Made by a program: the position numbers and the translations under genes
The notes under the pieces: model-generated
Told to the model about the DNA's origin: nothing
Seen by the model: the letters and a program-made list of their open reading frames with translations, nothing else
The model's database searches: none
NCBI GenBank assembly: GCA_007125455.1
Contig: SLDE01000018.1
Coordinates: 1-40,311 of the forward strand
Source of the DNA: Ectothiorhodospiraceae bacterium
GTDB lineage: Bacteria > Pseudomonadota > Gammaproteobacteria > Thiohalomonadales > Thiohalomonadaceae
Reading direction: 5' to 3'
Length of the DNA stretch: 40,311 nucleotides
In this document: in pieces, positions 13,819 through 22,368 of the stretch
Position numbering within the stretch: position 1 is the stretch's first letter
How the letters are laid out: the number at the start of each line of letters is the position of its first letter

Positions 13819-14742
13819 ATGACCCTGACAGAACTCCGATACATCGTCGCCGTGGCCGACAAGCGCCACTTCGGCCAGGCCGCCGAGGCCTGCCATGTAA
13901 GCCAGCCCACCCTGAGTGTGGCCGTCAAGCGGCTGGAGGAGGATTTGGGGGTCATCCTGTTCGAGCGATCGCGCAGTGAGATCAGCTTAACCCCTGTGGG
14001 GGAGCGCGTGGTCGACCAGGCAAAAAAGGCCCTGGCAGAATCCGCAGCGGTGCGCGAGGTGGCCTGCGCCAGCCGCGATCAACTCAACGACCCGCTACGC
14101 CTGGGGGCGATCTACACCATCGGCCCCTACCTGCTACCACAGCTGATCCCCAGGGTGCACGAACGGGCCCCAAAGATGCAGCTGCTGATCAGCGAAAACT
14201 ACACCCATGAACTGCGTCCCCGGCTAAGGAACAACGAGCTGGACGCGATCCTCGTCGCACTGCCCTTCGACGAGCCCGGCATCGAGACCCTGCCGCTCTA
14301 CCATGAGCCCTTTAATATACTGCTACCCACCAGCCACCCCCTGAGCCAGCGAGAGGTGATCGCCCCCGGCGATCTGGAGCAAGAGACCGTGCTATTGCTT
14401 GGCCCCGGCCATTGCTTCCGCGATCAGGTGCTGGAGGCCTGTCCAGGCTGTGCACAGGAGTCTGGTGGTCAGCCCGGCCTGCAGCGCAGCCTGGAAGGGG
14501 CCTCCCTGGAGACCATACGGATGATGGTTTCCAGCGGGGTGGGAACCACGGTGCTGCCTTGCAGCGCCGCCGTTGCATCGCAAAACGACTCGCTGGTTAC
14601 CCTGCGCCCCTTCACCGCCCCGGTGCCAGGACGCGATGTCGCGCTGGCCTGGCGCAAGAGCTTTCCGCGCCCCAAGGCGATCGAGGCCATCGCCGAGGCG
14701 GTGCGTGCGGTAGGGATGAGCTGTGTGATGAAGTTTACCTAG
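13819..14742 (+). CDS. oxyR: Hydrogen-peroxide sensor OxyR (LysR family)
   Basis: A 307-residue LysR-type regulator. The N-terminal helix-turn-helix (MTLTELRYIVAV, FGQAAEACHVSQPTLSVAVK) is followed by the effector domain. The two redox cysteines fall exactly at 199 and 208 (GHCFRDQVLEAC), the E. coli numbers, so the peroxide switch by disulfide should work. The start at 13819 gives the standard OxyR N terminus; an ATG at 13792 would add nine residues. The gap to the EncFtn stop is 58 bases, with no terminator, so it is probably the last gene of the cluster opened by an OxyR-type operator at 10701. The predicted outcome is peroxide induction of rubrerythrin, Fe-S protein, DUF3501, EncFtn and OxyR itself. 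Identity is very sure. Confidence 0.95.
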   Translation: MTLTELRYIVAVADKRHFGQAAEACHVSQPTLSVAVKRLEEDLGVILFERSRSEISLTPVGERVVDQAKKALAESAAVREVACASRDQLNDPLRLGAIYTIGPYLLPQLIPRVHERAPKMQLLISENYTHELRPRLRNNELDAILVALPFDEPGIETLPLYHEPFNILLPTSHPLSQREVIAPGDLEQETVLLLGPGHCFRDQVLEACPGCAQESGGQPGLQRSLEGASLETIRMMVSSGVGTTVLPCSAAVASQNDSLVTLRPFTAPVPGRDVALAWRKSFPRPKAIEAIAEAVRAVGMSCVMKFT

Positions 14743-14808
14743 GGTCTCTTTTGCTAGCAGGCTGTTGTTGTCGCTCAGGCGAGTGCGAGAGAAGGCAAAA
14801 TCGGGCGA

Positions 14809-16968
14809 CTAGACGACATCCAGCCTGGCGTAGGCCAGCACCAACCACTTGCTGCCCACCCCCGGATCGTCGAAGTGGACCTGCACCCTGGCCTGGGCCC
14901 CGCTGCCCTCGCTGTTGAGGATCACCCCCTGACCAAACTTGGGGTGTTGTACCTGTTGGCCCACCTCCAATCCGGCCTCACCCTGCGCAGCACTGTGCTC
15001 ACGACGAAACAGGGGCTGGCTGACACCACCACCCATGCGCACCTCTTGCAACAGCTCGGCGGGGATGTCGCGGATAAAGCGCGAGGGGCGGGTGTATTTC
15101 TCTTCACCGTAGAGGCGGCGTACCTCGGCGTGGGTGATGTAGAGCTGCTCCATGGCGCGGGTGATCCCCACATAGGCAAGACGCCGCTCCTCTTCCAGAC
15201 GATTGGGGTCGGCGATGGAGAGTTTGTGCGGAAACAGCTCTTCTTCCATCCCGGCAATAAACACCAGCGGGAACTCCAGTCCCTTGGCGCTGTGCAGGGT
15301 CATCATCTGTACCGCCTCTTCGTTCTCGGCGGCCTGGGTGTCGCCCGCCTCCAGTGCGGCATGGGCGAGGAAGGCGTCGAGGTCGTCCATGCCCTCTTCG
15401 TCGTCGAACTCGAACTGGCGGGCGGCGGATACCAGTTCCTCCAGGTTTTCGATGCGCGCCTGGCCCTTCTCGCCCTTCTCCTTTTTGAAGTGTTCCAGCA
15501 GACCGCTGTGGGCAACCACATGTTCTACCCGTTCATCCAACAGCCCGTCGCGGCTGTCCTGATCCATGTTATCGATCAATTCCAGGAAGTATTTCACTGC
15601 ATTGGCGGCGCGCGCAGGCAGCCCCTGGCCGTTTACCAGATCGCTGGCGGCCTGCCACATGGAGATCTCGGTGGCGCGGGCCTGGCTGCGTATCGCCTCG
15701 ATGGTGCGTAAGCCGATCCCGCGCGTGGGGGTGTTGACCACCCGCTCAAAGGAGGGCTCGTCGTGGCGGTTGGCCAGCAGGCGCAGGTAGGCGAGTGCGT
15801 CCTTGATCTCGGCACGCTCGAAGAAGCGCAGGCCCCCATAGATGCGGTAGGGCAGGCGTGCCTGCATCAGCGCCTCTTCCAAGACCCGCGACTGGGCATT
15901 GGAGCGATAGAGGATCGCCACCTCATCGCGGCGCCGACCGGGTTGGCACCACTGCTGGATGCGATCGGCGATAAAGCGCGCCTCGTCCAACTCGTTAAAG
16001 GCGGTGTAGAGGCTGATCGGCTCGCCCGGCTCGCCTTCGGTCCAGAGGTTTTTGCCCAGGCGATCGGTGTTGTAGGCGATCAGGGCGTTGGCGGCATTGA
16101 GGATGGTGGCGGTGGAGCGGTAGTTCTGCTCCAGGCGGATCAGCTCTACCCCGGGCAGGTCGCTCTGAAAACGGTGCAGATTCTCCACCCGCGCGCCGCG
16201 CCAGCCATAGATGGATTGGTCATCGTCCCCCACCGCGAAGACCTGGCCGTCTTTCCCCGCCAACAGACGGATCCAGGCGTACTGGATGGCGTTGGTATCC
16301 TGAAACTCATCCACCAGGATGTGGCGAAAACGCTTGCGGTAATGTTCAAGGATTTCGGGGTTTTTCAGCCACAGCTCGTGGGCACGCAGCAGCAGCTCGG
16401 CAAAGTCGACCACGCCGTTGCGCTGGCAGGCAGACTCGTAGGCGCGGTAAAGCTCAATGAGCTTCTTTTCCTGGTAGTCGTGGCCCTCTTCCAGGTGCTG
16501 CGGGCGCAGCCCTTCGTCCTTTTTGCCATTGATAAACCACTGTGCCTGGCGTGGCGGCAGTTTTTCGTCGTCGATACCCAACTCACGGATCAATCGTTTG
16601 AGCATGCGGTATTGATCGTCGCTGTCGAGGATGGCGAAGCCCTGGGGGAGGTCCGCTTCGCGCCAGTGGGTGCGCAGCAGGCGGTGGGCGATACCGTGGA
16701 AGGTACCGACCCACATCCCCTGGGCTGGGGTCTCCAGCAGGGCCTCGATACGACCGCGCATCTCGCGCGCCGCCTTGTTGGTAAAGGTGACCGCCAGGAT
16801 CCCGTAGGGGGAGGCCTGGCCGGTGCGCACCAGAAAGGCGATGCGGTGGGTGAGCACGCGGGTCTTGCCGCTGCCAGCCCCGGCGAGGATCAGGTGGTTG
16901 CCCGGCGCGGCACAGACCGCCTCGCGCTGGGCATCGTTGAGGTCGTCGATGAGATCGGTAATATCCAT
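14809..16968 (-). CDS. uvrD: DNA helicase II UvrD
   Basis: A 3'-5' superfamily 1A helicase for nucleotide excision and mismatch repair. The 719 residues match E. coli UvrD (720). Motifs: LNDAQREAV; Walker A AGAGSGKT with Lys35; ILVDEFQDTNAIQYAW; AVGDDDQSIYGWRGA; RLEQNYRST; MTLHSAKGLEFPLVF; YVGITRAMEQLYIT. The C-terminal tail ends in a Tudor-like segment (VGQQVQHPKFGQGVIL), typical of UvrD and PcrA and absent from the Rep-type gene at 6950. The opening MDITDLIDDLND matches the UvrD N terminus, though the ribosome site is weak. It converges with oxyR across a 66-base gap in which I see no clear terminator. Identity is very sure. Confidence 0.95.
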   Translation of the reverse strand: MDITDLIDDLNDAQREAVCAAPGNHLILAGAGSGKTRVLTHRIAFLVRTGQASPYGILAVTFTNKAAREMRGRIEALLETPAQGMWVGTFHGIAHRLLRTHWREADLPQGFAILDSDDQYRMLKRLIRELGIDDEKLPPRQAQWFINGKKDEGLRPQHLEEGHDYQEKKLIELYRAYESACQRNGVVDFAELLLRAHELWLKNPEILEHYRKRFRHILVDEFQDTNAIQYAWIRLLAGKDGQVFAVGDDDQSIYGWRGARVENLHRFQSDLPGVELIRLEQNYRSTATILNAANALIAYNTDRLGKNLWTEGEPGEPISLYTAFNELDEARFIADRIQQWCQPGRRRDEVAILYRSNAQSRVLEEALMQARLPYRIYGGLRFFERAEIKDALAYLRLLANRHDEPSFERVVNTPTRGIGLRTIEAIRSQARATEISMWQAASDLVNGQGLPARAANAVKYFLELIDNMDQDSRDGLLDERVEHVVAHSGLLEHFKKEKGEKGQARIENLEELVSAARQFEFDDEEGMDDLDAFLAHAALEAGDTQAAENEEAVQMMTLHSAKGLEFPLVFIAGMEEELFPHKLSIADPNRLEEERRLAYVGITRAMEQLYITHAEVRRLYGEEKYTRPSRFIRDIPAELLQEVRMGGGVSQPLFRREHSAAQGEAGLEVGQQVQHPKFGQGVILNSEGSGAQARVQVHFDDPGVGSKWLVLAYARLDVV

Positions 16969-17028
16969 CGGGCTATTGTATCAGTCCAGGCGGGGGATGG
17001 GGTGGACGAAACCCACCACATCGTCGCT

Positions 17029-19083
17029 TCAGTCCTTGTCGGTCAGGTAGGCCTTGAGCTGTTCCAGCGGCAGGGGCTTGGCGTAGTAGTAACCCTGGTA
17101 TAAGTCGCAGCCACGTTCGCGCAGGAATTGCTGCTGGGCCTCGGTCTCCACCCCTTCAGCCACCACCTGCAATTTGAGACTGTGGGACATCAGGATTATC
17201 GCCTCGACCAGCGCGACATCATCTCCGTCATCGGGCAGGCCATCGACAAAGGAGCGGTCGATCTTGAGCACATTGATCGGAAACTGTTTGAGATAGCTAA
17301 GCGAGGAGTAGCCGGTGCCAAAGTCATCAATGGCCAGCCCCACACCGATCTCGCGCACCCCCTTCAGCAACTCGATCACCTGGGTGGTGTTTTCCATCAT
17401 CGCCCGCTCGGTGATCTCCAACTTGAGACAGTGGGCGGGTAGACCGCTCTTCTCCAGCACCGAGCCGAGAACGTCCCAACACTGGTCACTCTTGCACTGC
17501 ACACTGGAGATATTGACGGTGACAAAGAAATCCTCCCCCAGCATCTCGCACAGGCCCACCGTGTCGTGGCAGGCGGTGAGCATCACCCAGCGCTCGATCT
17601 CGGTGATCAGGCCGATCTCTTCTGCCAGGTGGACGAACTCATCGGGAGGAATAAAGCCATGCTGGGGATGGGGCCAGCGCAGCAAGGCCTCGGCACCGCA
17701 CGCTACCCCGGCGGCATCGACGATCGGCTGATACCAAACCTCCAGCTCCCCGCGGGCCATGACCTGACGAAGCTCGGCCTCCAGCATCAGGCGGCGCTGG
17801 GCCTCCTCGTTCATCTGCTGGGTAAAGTAACGGAATACGTTGCGCCCGGCCTCCTTGGCCGAATACATCGCCGCATCGGCGTTGCGCAGCAACTGCTCTA
17901 TACCGTCCCCATCGTTGGGGTAGAGGGTGATCCCCACACTGGCGCTGGTGAAGACCTGATGGCCCTCCAGGTTATAGGGCTCGGCGATGTGCTGGATCAG
18001 CTTTTCGGCGATGCGATCCACGTCATAGTGATCACGCACCTCACCGAGGATCACCGTAAACTCATCCCCGGAGAGGCGCGCCACGGTATCGTTGCGGCGC
18101 ACGATATTCTGCAGCCGACCGGCCACTTCATAGAGCAGCATGTCACCCACGGCGTGGCCCAGGGTGTCGTTGACCCACTTGAAGCGATCCAGATCGACAA
18201 ACAACAGCGCCATCCGCTGGCCACCCCGCTTGGCCGACTCCATCGTCTGGAGTAGACGATCCTTGAACAGGTTGCGATTGGGCAGGTGGGTTAGGCTGTC
18301 GTAGTTGGCCTGTAACCAGATCTTCTCCTCGTCCTGCTTGCGCTTGGTGATGTCGCTGAAGATCGCCATGTACTGCTGCACCTGACCCTGTGCATCGCGG
18401 ATAGCGACGATCGAGAGCCACTCAGGAAAAAGCTCGCCGTTCTTGCGCCGGTTCCAGATCTCCCCCTGCCAGCGCCCCACCCGCTGTAGGCTGCGCCACA
18501 TCTCGCGGTAAAAGGCGGCGCTGTTGCGTCCGGAGCTGAGCAGGTTAGGGTTTTGCCCGATCACCTCTTCTGCGCTGTAGCCGGTGATCTGGCAAAAGGC
18601 CGGATTGACGCGGATGATGCGATTTTGCGCATCGGTAACGGTGATCGCCTCAGAGGTAGTATTGAAGAAGGTCTCGGCAATGCGCAACTCCTGCTCGGCC
18701 TGTACCCGCTCACTAATGTCATGCACGATGGAATAGAGCACCGTTCTGCCGTCCACCTCCAGCGGGCCGGAGTGAACCTCTACATCGCGGATCTGACCGT
18801 TGGCCAAGCGATGGCGAAAGTGAAAGCAGTCGCGCTCCAACTCGCGGGCACGGGCCATTTCGTTGGCGATCTGATCCGCGCTGAGGGTGTTGATCGCGCT
18901 GATATTCATCTGTAGCAGTTGCTCGCGGGTGTAACCGTAAAAGCGCTCGGCGGCGCGGTTGGCATCGACAATCCGCCCATCGGCGGGATCGATCAACATC
19001 TCCACGGCGCGGTTGGCCGCAAACATCTGGCTGTAAAACAGCTCCCCCTCACTGGCGGAGGGGTTGTTTGAATCAGTACCCAC
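17029..19083 (-). CDS. PAS-PAS-GGDEF-EAL cyclic-di-GMP enzyme
   Basis: A 684-residue soluble signalling protein. Two PAS domains (about 15-128 and 136-250) lead to a GGDEF domain (about 258-420) and an EAL domain (about 432-680). The cyclase motif reads SGDEF (338-342), an accepted variant, and the inhibitory site RRND (329-332) lies five residues before it. The phosphodiesterase motif is intact: EALLRW from 465, then ITERAMM, DDFGTGYSSL and EGVETEAQ. Both activities are therefore possible; the dominant one cannot be told. There is no membrane segment, so the signal is probably cytoplasmic, such as redox or a gas, but no haem or flavin residues are proven. GTG start at 19083: GAGG lies seven bases before it. 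It is divergent from a truncated haemoglobin gene across 174 bases. Confidence 0.92.
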   Translation of the reverse strand: MGTDSNNPSASEGELFYSQMFAANRAVEMLIDPADGRIVDANRAAERFYGYTREQLLQMNISAINTLSADQIANEMARARELERDCFHFRHRLANGQIRDVEVHSGPLEVDGRTVLYSIVHDISERVQAEQELRIAETFFNTTSEAITVTDAQNRIIRVNPAFCQITGYSAEEVIGQNPNLLSSGRNSAAFYREMWRSLQRVGRWQGEIWNRRKNGELFPEWLSIVAIRDAQGQVQQYMAIFSDITKRKQDEEKIWLQANYDSLTHLPNRNLFKDRLLQTMESAKRGGQRMALLFVDLDRFKWVNDTLGHAVGDMLLYEVAGRLQNIVRRNDTVARLSGDEFTVILGEVRDHYDVDRIAEKLIQHIAEPYNLEGHQVFTSASVGITLYPNDGDGIEQLLRNADAAMYSAKEAGRNVFRYFTQQMNEEAQRRLMLEAELRQVMARGELEVWYQPIVDAAGVACGAEALLRWPHPQHGFIPPDEFVHLAEEIGLITEIERWVMLTACHDTVGLCEMLGEDFFVTVNISSVQCKSDQCWDVLGSVLEKSGLPAHCLKLEITERAMMENTTQVIELLKGVREIGVGLAIDDFGTGYSSLSYLKQFPINVLKIDRSFVDGLPDDGDDVALVEAIILMSHSLKLQVVAEGVETEAQQQFLRERGCDLYQGYYYAKPLPLEQLKAYLTDKD

Positions 19084-19257
19084 AAAAAAGCCTCAATTAA
19101 CCACAGCCAGCAATGGCCGAACCACATTCCCTTGCCAATTTACCTTATAATACAAATGGATATCTTCCCGTTTATAGGGCCGCATTCTAATTGAAGTTTG
19201 CATGTATTGCCCACACTTCAAGGCCTCCCGATAAGCTCAGTCTAGTCCAGGATCACC

Positions 19258-19644
19258 ATGAACGATAATACCCACTACCAGCGCATTGGCAGCGAAGCAG
19301 GCATCCGTGCGCTGGTCGAACGCTTCTATGAACTGATGGATACCCTGCCCGAAACCCAAACCATTCGGCAGATGCATGCCAAGGATCTGCGCATCTCCCA
19401 AGAGAAGCTATTTATGTTTCTTAGCGGCTGGCTGGGCGGCCCCCAGCTCTATACAGAGAAATACGGCCACCCGCGCCTGCGCCAACGCCACCTGCCCTTT
19501 GCCATCGATAGCTCGGCACGGGATCAGTGGATGCAGTGCATGGTGCAGGCGATGAAAGACGTAGGGATCGAGCCGGAACTGAGAAAGGAGCTGGAAGCGG
19601 CCTTCTTCAAAACCGCCGACTTCATGCGCAACAAGGCGGACTGA
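19258..19644 (+). CDS. Group II truncated haemoglobin
   Basis: A 128-residue haem protein of the trHbII (GlbO-like) family. The signature HPRLRQRHLPF (residues 71-81) carries the proximal His78; Trp91 (RDQWM) is the family's G8 tryptophan, and Tyr24 (ERFYELMD) fits the B10 tyrosine that contacts bound oxygen. Members bind oxygen, nitric oxide or peroxide; roles in oxidative or nitrosative stress are known for the family, and the substrate here is not shown. A perfect TATAAT lies at 19146-19151, but without a convincing -35. The gene is divergent from the PAS-GGDEF-EAL gene, which invites the guess of a shared gas or redox theme. A CTCTGCG-type repeat element follows the stop. Confidence 0.92.
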   Translation: MNDNTHYQRIGSEAGIRALVERFYELMDTLPETQTIRQMHAKDLRISQEKLFMFLSGWLGGPQLYTEKYGHPRLRQRHLPFAIDSSARDQWMQCMVQAMKDVGIEPELRKELEAAFFKTADFMRNKAD

Positions 19645-19648
19645 TAGG

Positions 19649-19823
19649 CTTTCACCGCCGAGTACGCAGAGAGCGCAGAGGTTTTTGATTGGACTACGCT
19701 GAGCTTGGATGTAGGCATCATTTGCCAATTATCAGCACACCTGGCCAAACTTAAGTGGGCACCTGAGCTACTGTGCCTGCATAGGATCTTTTCTCTGCGA
19801 ACTCGGCGCTCTCTGCGTTGAGG
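19649..19823. repeat. CTCTGCG inverted-arm repeat element, copy 3 (between convergent genes)
   Basis: Left arm 19649-19686 (CTTTCACCGCCGAG, then ACGCAGAGAGCGCAGAGG), right arm 19788-19823 (TTTTCTCTGCGAAC, then CTCTCTGCGTTGAGG). The units read CTCTGCG where copies 1 and 2 have CTCTGTG, and one unit in each arm reads CTCGGCG, the same change on both sides. The core of about 100 bases is not shared. It fills the gap between trHb (plus) and sbcB (minus), where both transcripts end, and might act there as a hairpin. Confidence 0.75.
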
Positions 19824-19828
19824 TCTTA

Positions 19829-21277
19829 TTAACCCAGCCAGGCCTTCAGGTCGTTGCCGAAGTCTTCCAGTTCGGAGAGGATGAAGGCCTTGCGCTCGTC
19901 CAGGCTTTCCTCGGCGCGAATGCGTTCGATCTCGGCGAAGTAGGCGGCGAAGTTGCGGTGTTCGTGCTCCCCCTCGACTACCCGGTGGCGACAGTGTTCC
20001 AGCCACTGGGCCTGCTCCTCGGCGCTGAGGGTTTCGGGATAGTTGCGTGCCCGAAAGCGAAACAGCATCTCCGGTAGGCGTTTGTCGTTAAAATGCCAGC
20101 TGCGCTGGGCCAGCTCCGCCGGTTCGCACTGGTGGAGCTGCGCCATCAGCCGCTTGTCGCTGTCGTTGAAAAAACCGCCGCCGTAGATCTGCAGATCCGG
20201 GTCGGGGAGGGTCTCGAAAGGTTGTGGGGCGAAGACCTCGGCCAGCTTGTCCTTGAGCTGGCGGCGCGCCGCCAGCAGCGCCTGGCGGTTTTGGTTGCAG
20301 CGCATGATGTCGATCTGCAAGCGCTTGGCAGAGCCACCATCCAGGGTGGAGGAGGGGGCGATCACCGGGCATTTGTTGATCAACACCTGCTTGAGCGCCG
20401 GGCGCTCCACCCCCTCGGGCAGCTCTGCCGCCGGGGTATAGAGCCGCTCGCGCAGCTTCTTGGCGCTCAGCTCCAGCAGGATCTTCGGATCCTGCATCAG
20501 ATCGAAGACGATCACGCTGTTCTTGTTGACCGGATGCATCGCCAACGGTGCCACCATGCGGGTATTACCATGGTCGCTGCCATACATGCCCGAGGTGTGC
20601 AGCAGTGGACTCATCTCTTTGATGTCGAGGTACTTGCTCACCTCCTGCTTGCGGCGCAGCTTGTAGCAGAATTCGTAAAGCTTGGGCTGTTTTTCCTTGA
20701 TCAGCCGCGCCAGGGCGATCGTGGCGTAGACATCGGAGAGGGCATCATGGGCCTGTTCGTGGCCGATGCCGTTGGCGGCGGTAAGCTCTTCCAGCTTGAA
20801 GCTGGGGCGCGGTGCGTCCTCACGTTGCGGCCAAACGATCCCCTCCGGGCGCAGATCGTGACAGGCGCGCACCATGTCGATGATGTCCCAACGGGAGTTG
20901 CCGTCCTGCCATTCGCGGGTGTAGGGGTCGTAGAGGTTGCGATAAAGGGTGTTGCGAGTCACCTCGTCATCGAAGCGCAGGGAATTGTAGCCCACCCCGC
21001 AGGTGCCGGGCTGGGACAGCTCTTCCAGAATGCGGGCGATGAACTCATCTTCCGCCAGCCCCTGCTCCAATGCCTGCTGCGGGGTGATCCCGGTGATCAG
21101 CGAAGACATTGGGCTGGGCAGGGTATCCGGTGCCGGGCGGCAGAAGATGTTCAGTGGCTCGCCGATGATGTTCAAATCCTCATCGGTGCGCACCCCGGCA
21201 AACTGCACCGGGCGATCGCGGCGGGGGTCGACGCCGGAGGTTTCGTAGTCGTGCCAATAGAGGGTGTTGTCTGCCAT
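19829..21277 (-). CDS. sbcB: Exodeoxyribonuclease I (SbcB)
   Basis: Single-strand-specific 3'-5' DNA exonuclease, used in mismatch repair and in suppressing RecF-type recombination. The 482 residues match E. coli ExoI (475). DEDDh catalytic residues are visible: Asp10 and Glu12 in WHDYETSG, the second aspartate in YNSLRFDDEVTR, and the His-Asp pair in HDALSDVYATI. The middle matches the SH3-like and C-terminal helical domains (NKNSVIVFDLMQDP, LINKCPVIAP). There is no clear ribosome site; ATG is used since the family starts just before the first catalytic strand. It is the first of a minus-strand block with hemF upstream. Identity is sure. Confidence 0.95.
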   Translation of the reverse strand: MADNTLYWHDYETSGVDPRRDRPVQFAGVRTDEDLNIIGEPLNIFCRPAPDTLPSPMSSLITGITPQQALEQGLAEDEFIARILEELSQPGTCGVGYNSLRFDDEVTRNTLYRNLYDPYTREWQDGNSRWDIIDMVRACHDLRPEGIVWPQREDAPRPSFKLEELTAANGIGHEQAHDALSDVYATIALARLIKEKQPKLYEFCYKLRRKQEVSKYLDIKEMSPLLHTSGMYGSDHGNTRMVAPLAMHPVNKNSVIVFDLMQDPKILLELSAKKLRERLYTPAAELPEGVERPALKQVLINKCPVIAPSSTLDGGSAKRLQIDIMRCNQNRQALLAARRQLKDKLAEVFAPQPFETLPDPDLQIYGGGFFNDSDKRLMAQLHQCEPAELAQRSWHFNDKRLPEMLFRFRARNYPETLSAEEQAQWLEHCRHRVVEGEHEHRNFAAYFAEIERIRAEESLDERKAFILSELEDFGNDLKAWLG

Positions 21278-21368
21278 GGTTCTGTCTCGTATTTACCTGT
21301 GGGAGGACTTTAACATACTCCCGGCGCTATCGGCTTTGCCTTGCCCGAATCCCCCGCCCATTTGCTGG

Positions 21369-22301
21369 CTACTCCGCCAACCAGTCACGCGGGCGCAGGT
21401 AGTGATCATACAAGGTCGCCTCGGGCGTGCCCGGCTCGGGTGACCAGTTATAGCGCCACTTCACCAGCGGCGGTAGCGACATCAGGATCGACTCGGTGCG
21501 CCCGCCCGACTGCAGGCCAAACAGGGTGCCACGGTCGAACACCAGGTTGAACTCCACATAGCGGCCACGGCGATAGAGCTGAAAATCCCGCTCGCGCTCG
21601 CCGTAGGGAGTGGCCTTGCGCCGGTTGACGATGGTCTGGTAGGCAGGCAAGTAGGCCTCGCCCACGCTGCGGGTCAGTCCGAAGCAGCGCTCAAAACCAC
21701 CCTCGTTAAGGTCATCGAAAAACAGCCCGCCGATACCACGGGTTTCCTGGCGGTGTTTCAGATAGAAATACTCATCACACCATGCCTTGTATTTCGGGTA
21801 GACCTCCTCGCCAAAGGGCGCACAGGCCTTACTGGCCATTCGGTGCCACTCGACCACATCCCCGTGGAAGGGGTAGTAGGGGGTCAGATCAAAGCCACCA
21901 CCAAACCACCAGATCGGTGCCTCGCCCGCCTTTTCGGCAATGAAGAAACGCACATTGGCATGGGAGGTGGGCACATAGGGGTTACGCGGGTGGATCACCA
22001 GCGATACCCCCAGTGCCTGAAAGGCCCGCCCGGCCAGCTCCGGGCGATGGGCGGTGGCCGATACGGGCATACTCGCGCCCTGTACATGGGAGAAATTCAC
22101 CCCCGCCTGCTCGAATACCTCGCCCTCACTGAGCAGACGCACAATGCCCCCGCCCGCCAGGCCCTCACCATCCGGGCGCTGCCACTCATCACGGATAAAA
22201 CGGCCACCGTCCTCCTGCTCCAGGCCATCGACGATCTGCTGTTGCAGGCCAAGCAACCACGCCTTGACCTGGGCCACGGCATTCTCGGGTAGTGCGCTCA
22301 T
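21369..22301 (-). CDS. hemF: Oxygen-dependent coproporphyrinogen III oxidase
   Basis: Converts coproporphyrinogen III to protoporphyrinogen IX with molecular oxygen, in haem synthesis. The 310 residues are close to E. coli HemF (299). Signatures: MPVSATAHRPEL, NPYVPTSHANVRFF, WWFGGGFDLTPYYPF, KYKAWCDEYFYLKHR, GIGGLFFDDL and the C-terminal YNWSPEPGTPEA. GGAG lies six bases before the ATG. No second enzyme of the pathway is in the window. Presence of the oxygen-requiring form points to an organism that lives at least partly with oxygen. It lies 67 bases downstream of the small periplasmic-protein gene on the same strand, and the four genes to tsaC may form one operon. Identity is sure. Confidence 0.96.
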   Translation of the reverse strand: MSALPENAVAQVKAWLLGLQQQIVDGLEQEDGGRFIRDEWQRPDGEGLAGGGIVRLLSEGEVFEQAGVNFSHVQGASMPVSATAHRPELAGRAFQALGVSLVIHPRNPYVPTSHANVRFFIAEKAGEAPIWWFGGGFDLTPYYPFHGDVVEWHRMASKACAPFGEEVYPKYKAWCDEYFYLKHRQETRGIGGLFFDDLNEGGFERCFGLTRSVGEAYLPAYQTIVNRRKATPYGERERDFQLYRRGRYVEFNLVFDRGTLFGLQSGGRTESILMSLPPLVKWRYNWSPEPGTPEATLYDHYLRPRDWLAE

Positions 22302-22368
22302 GGTTTACTCCACCACTAGGTTATTTGCGCATACACTACCACACCCGTCATAGCCCCTGGCACGGGCA

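Noticed and set aside
15763..17103. 446-codon plus-strand open frame opposite uvrD
   Set aside because: Third-position GC makes antisense frames stay open; no recognisable domain, and it runs past the uvrD start.
20093..21313. 406-codon plus-strand open frame opposite sbcB
   Set aside because: Same antisense shadow effect; the sbcB frame carries the DEDDh residues.
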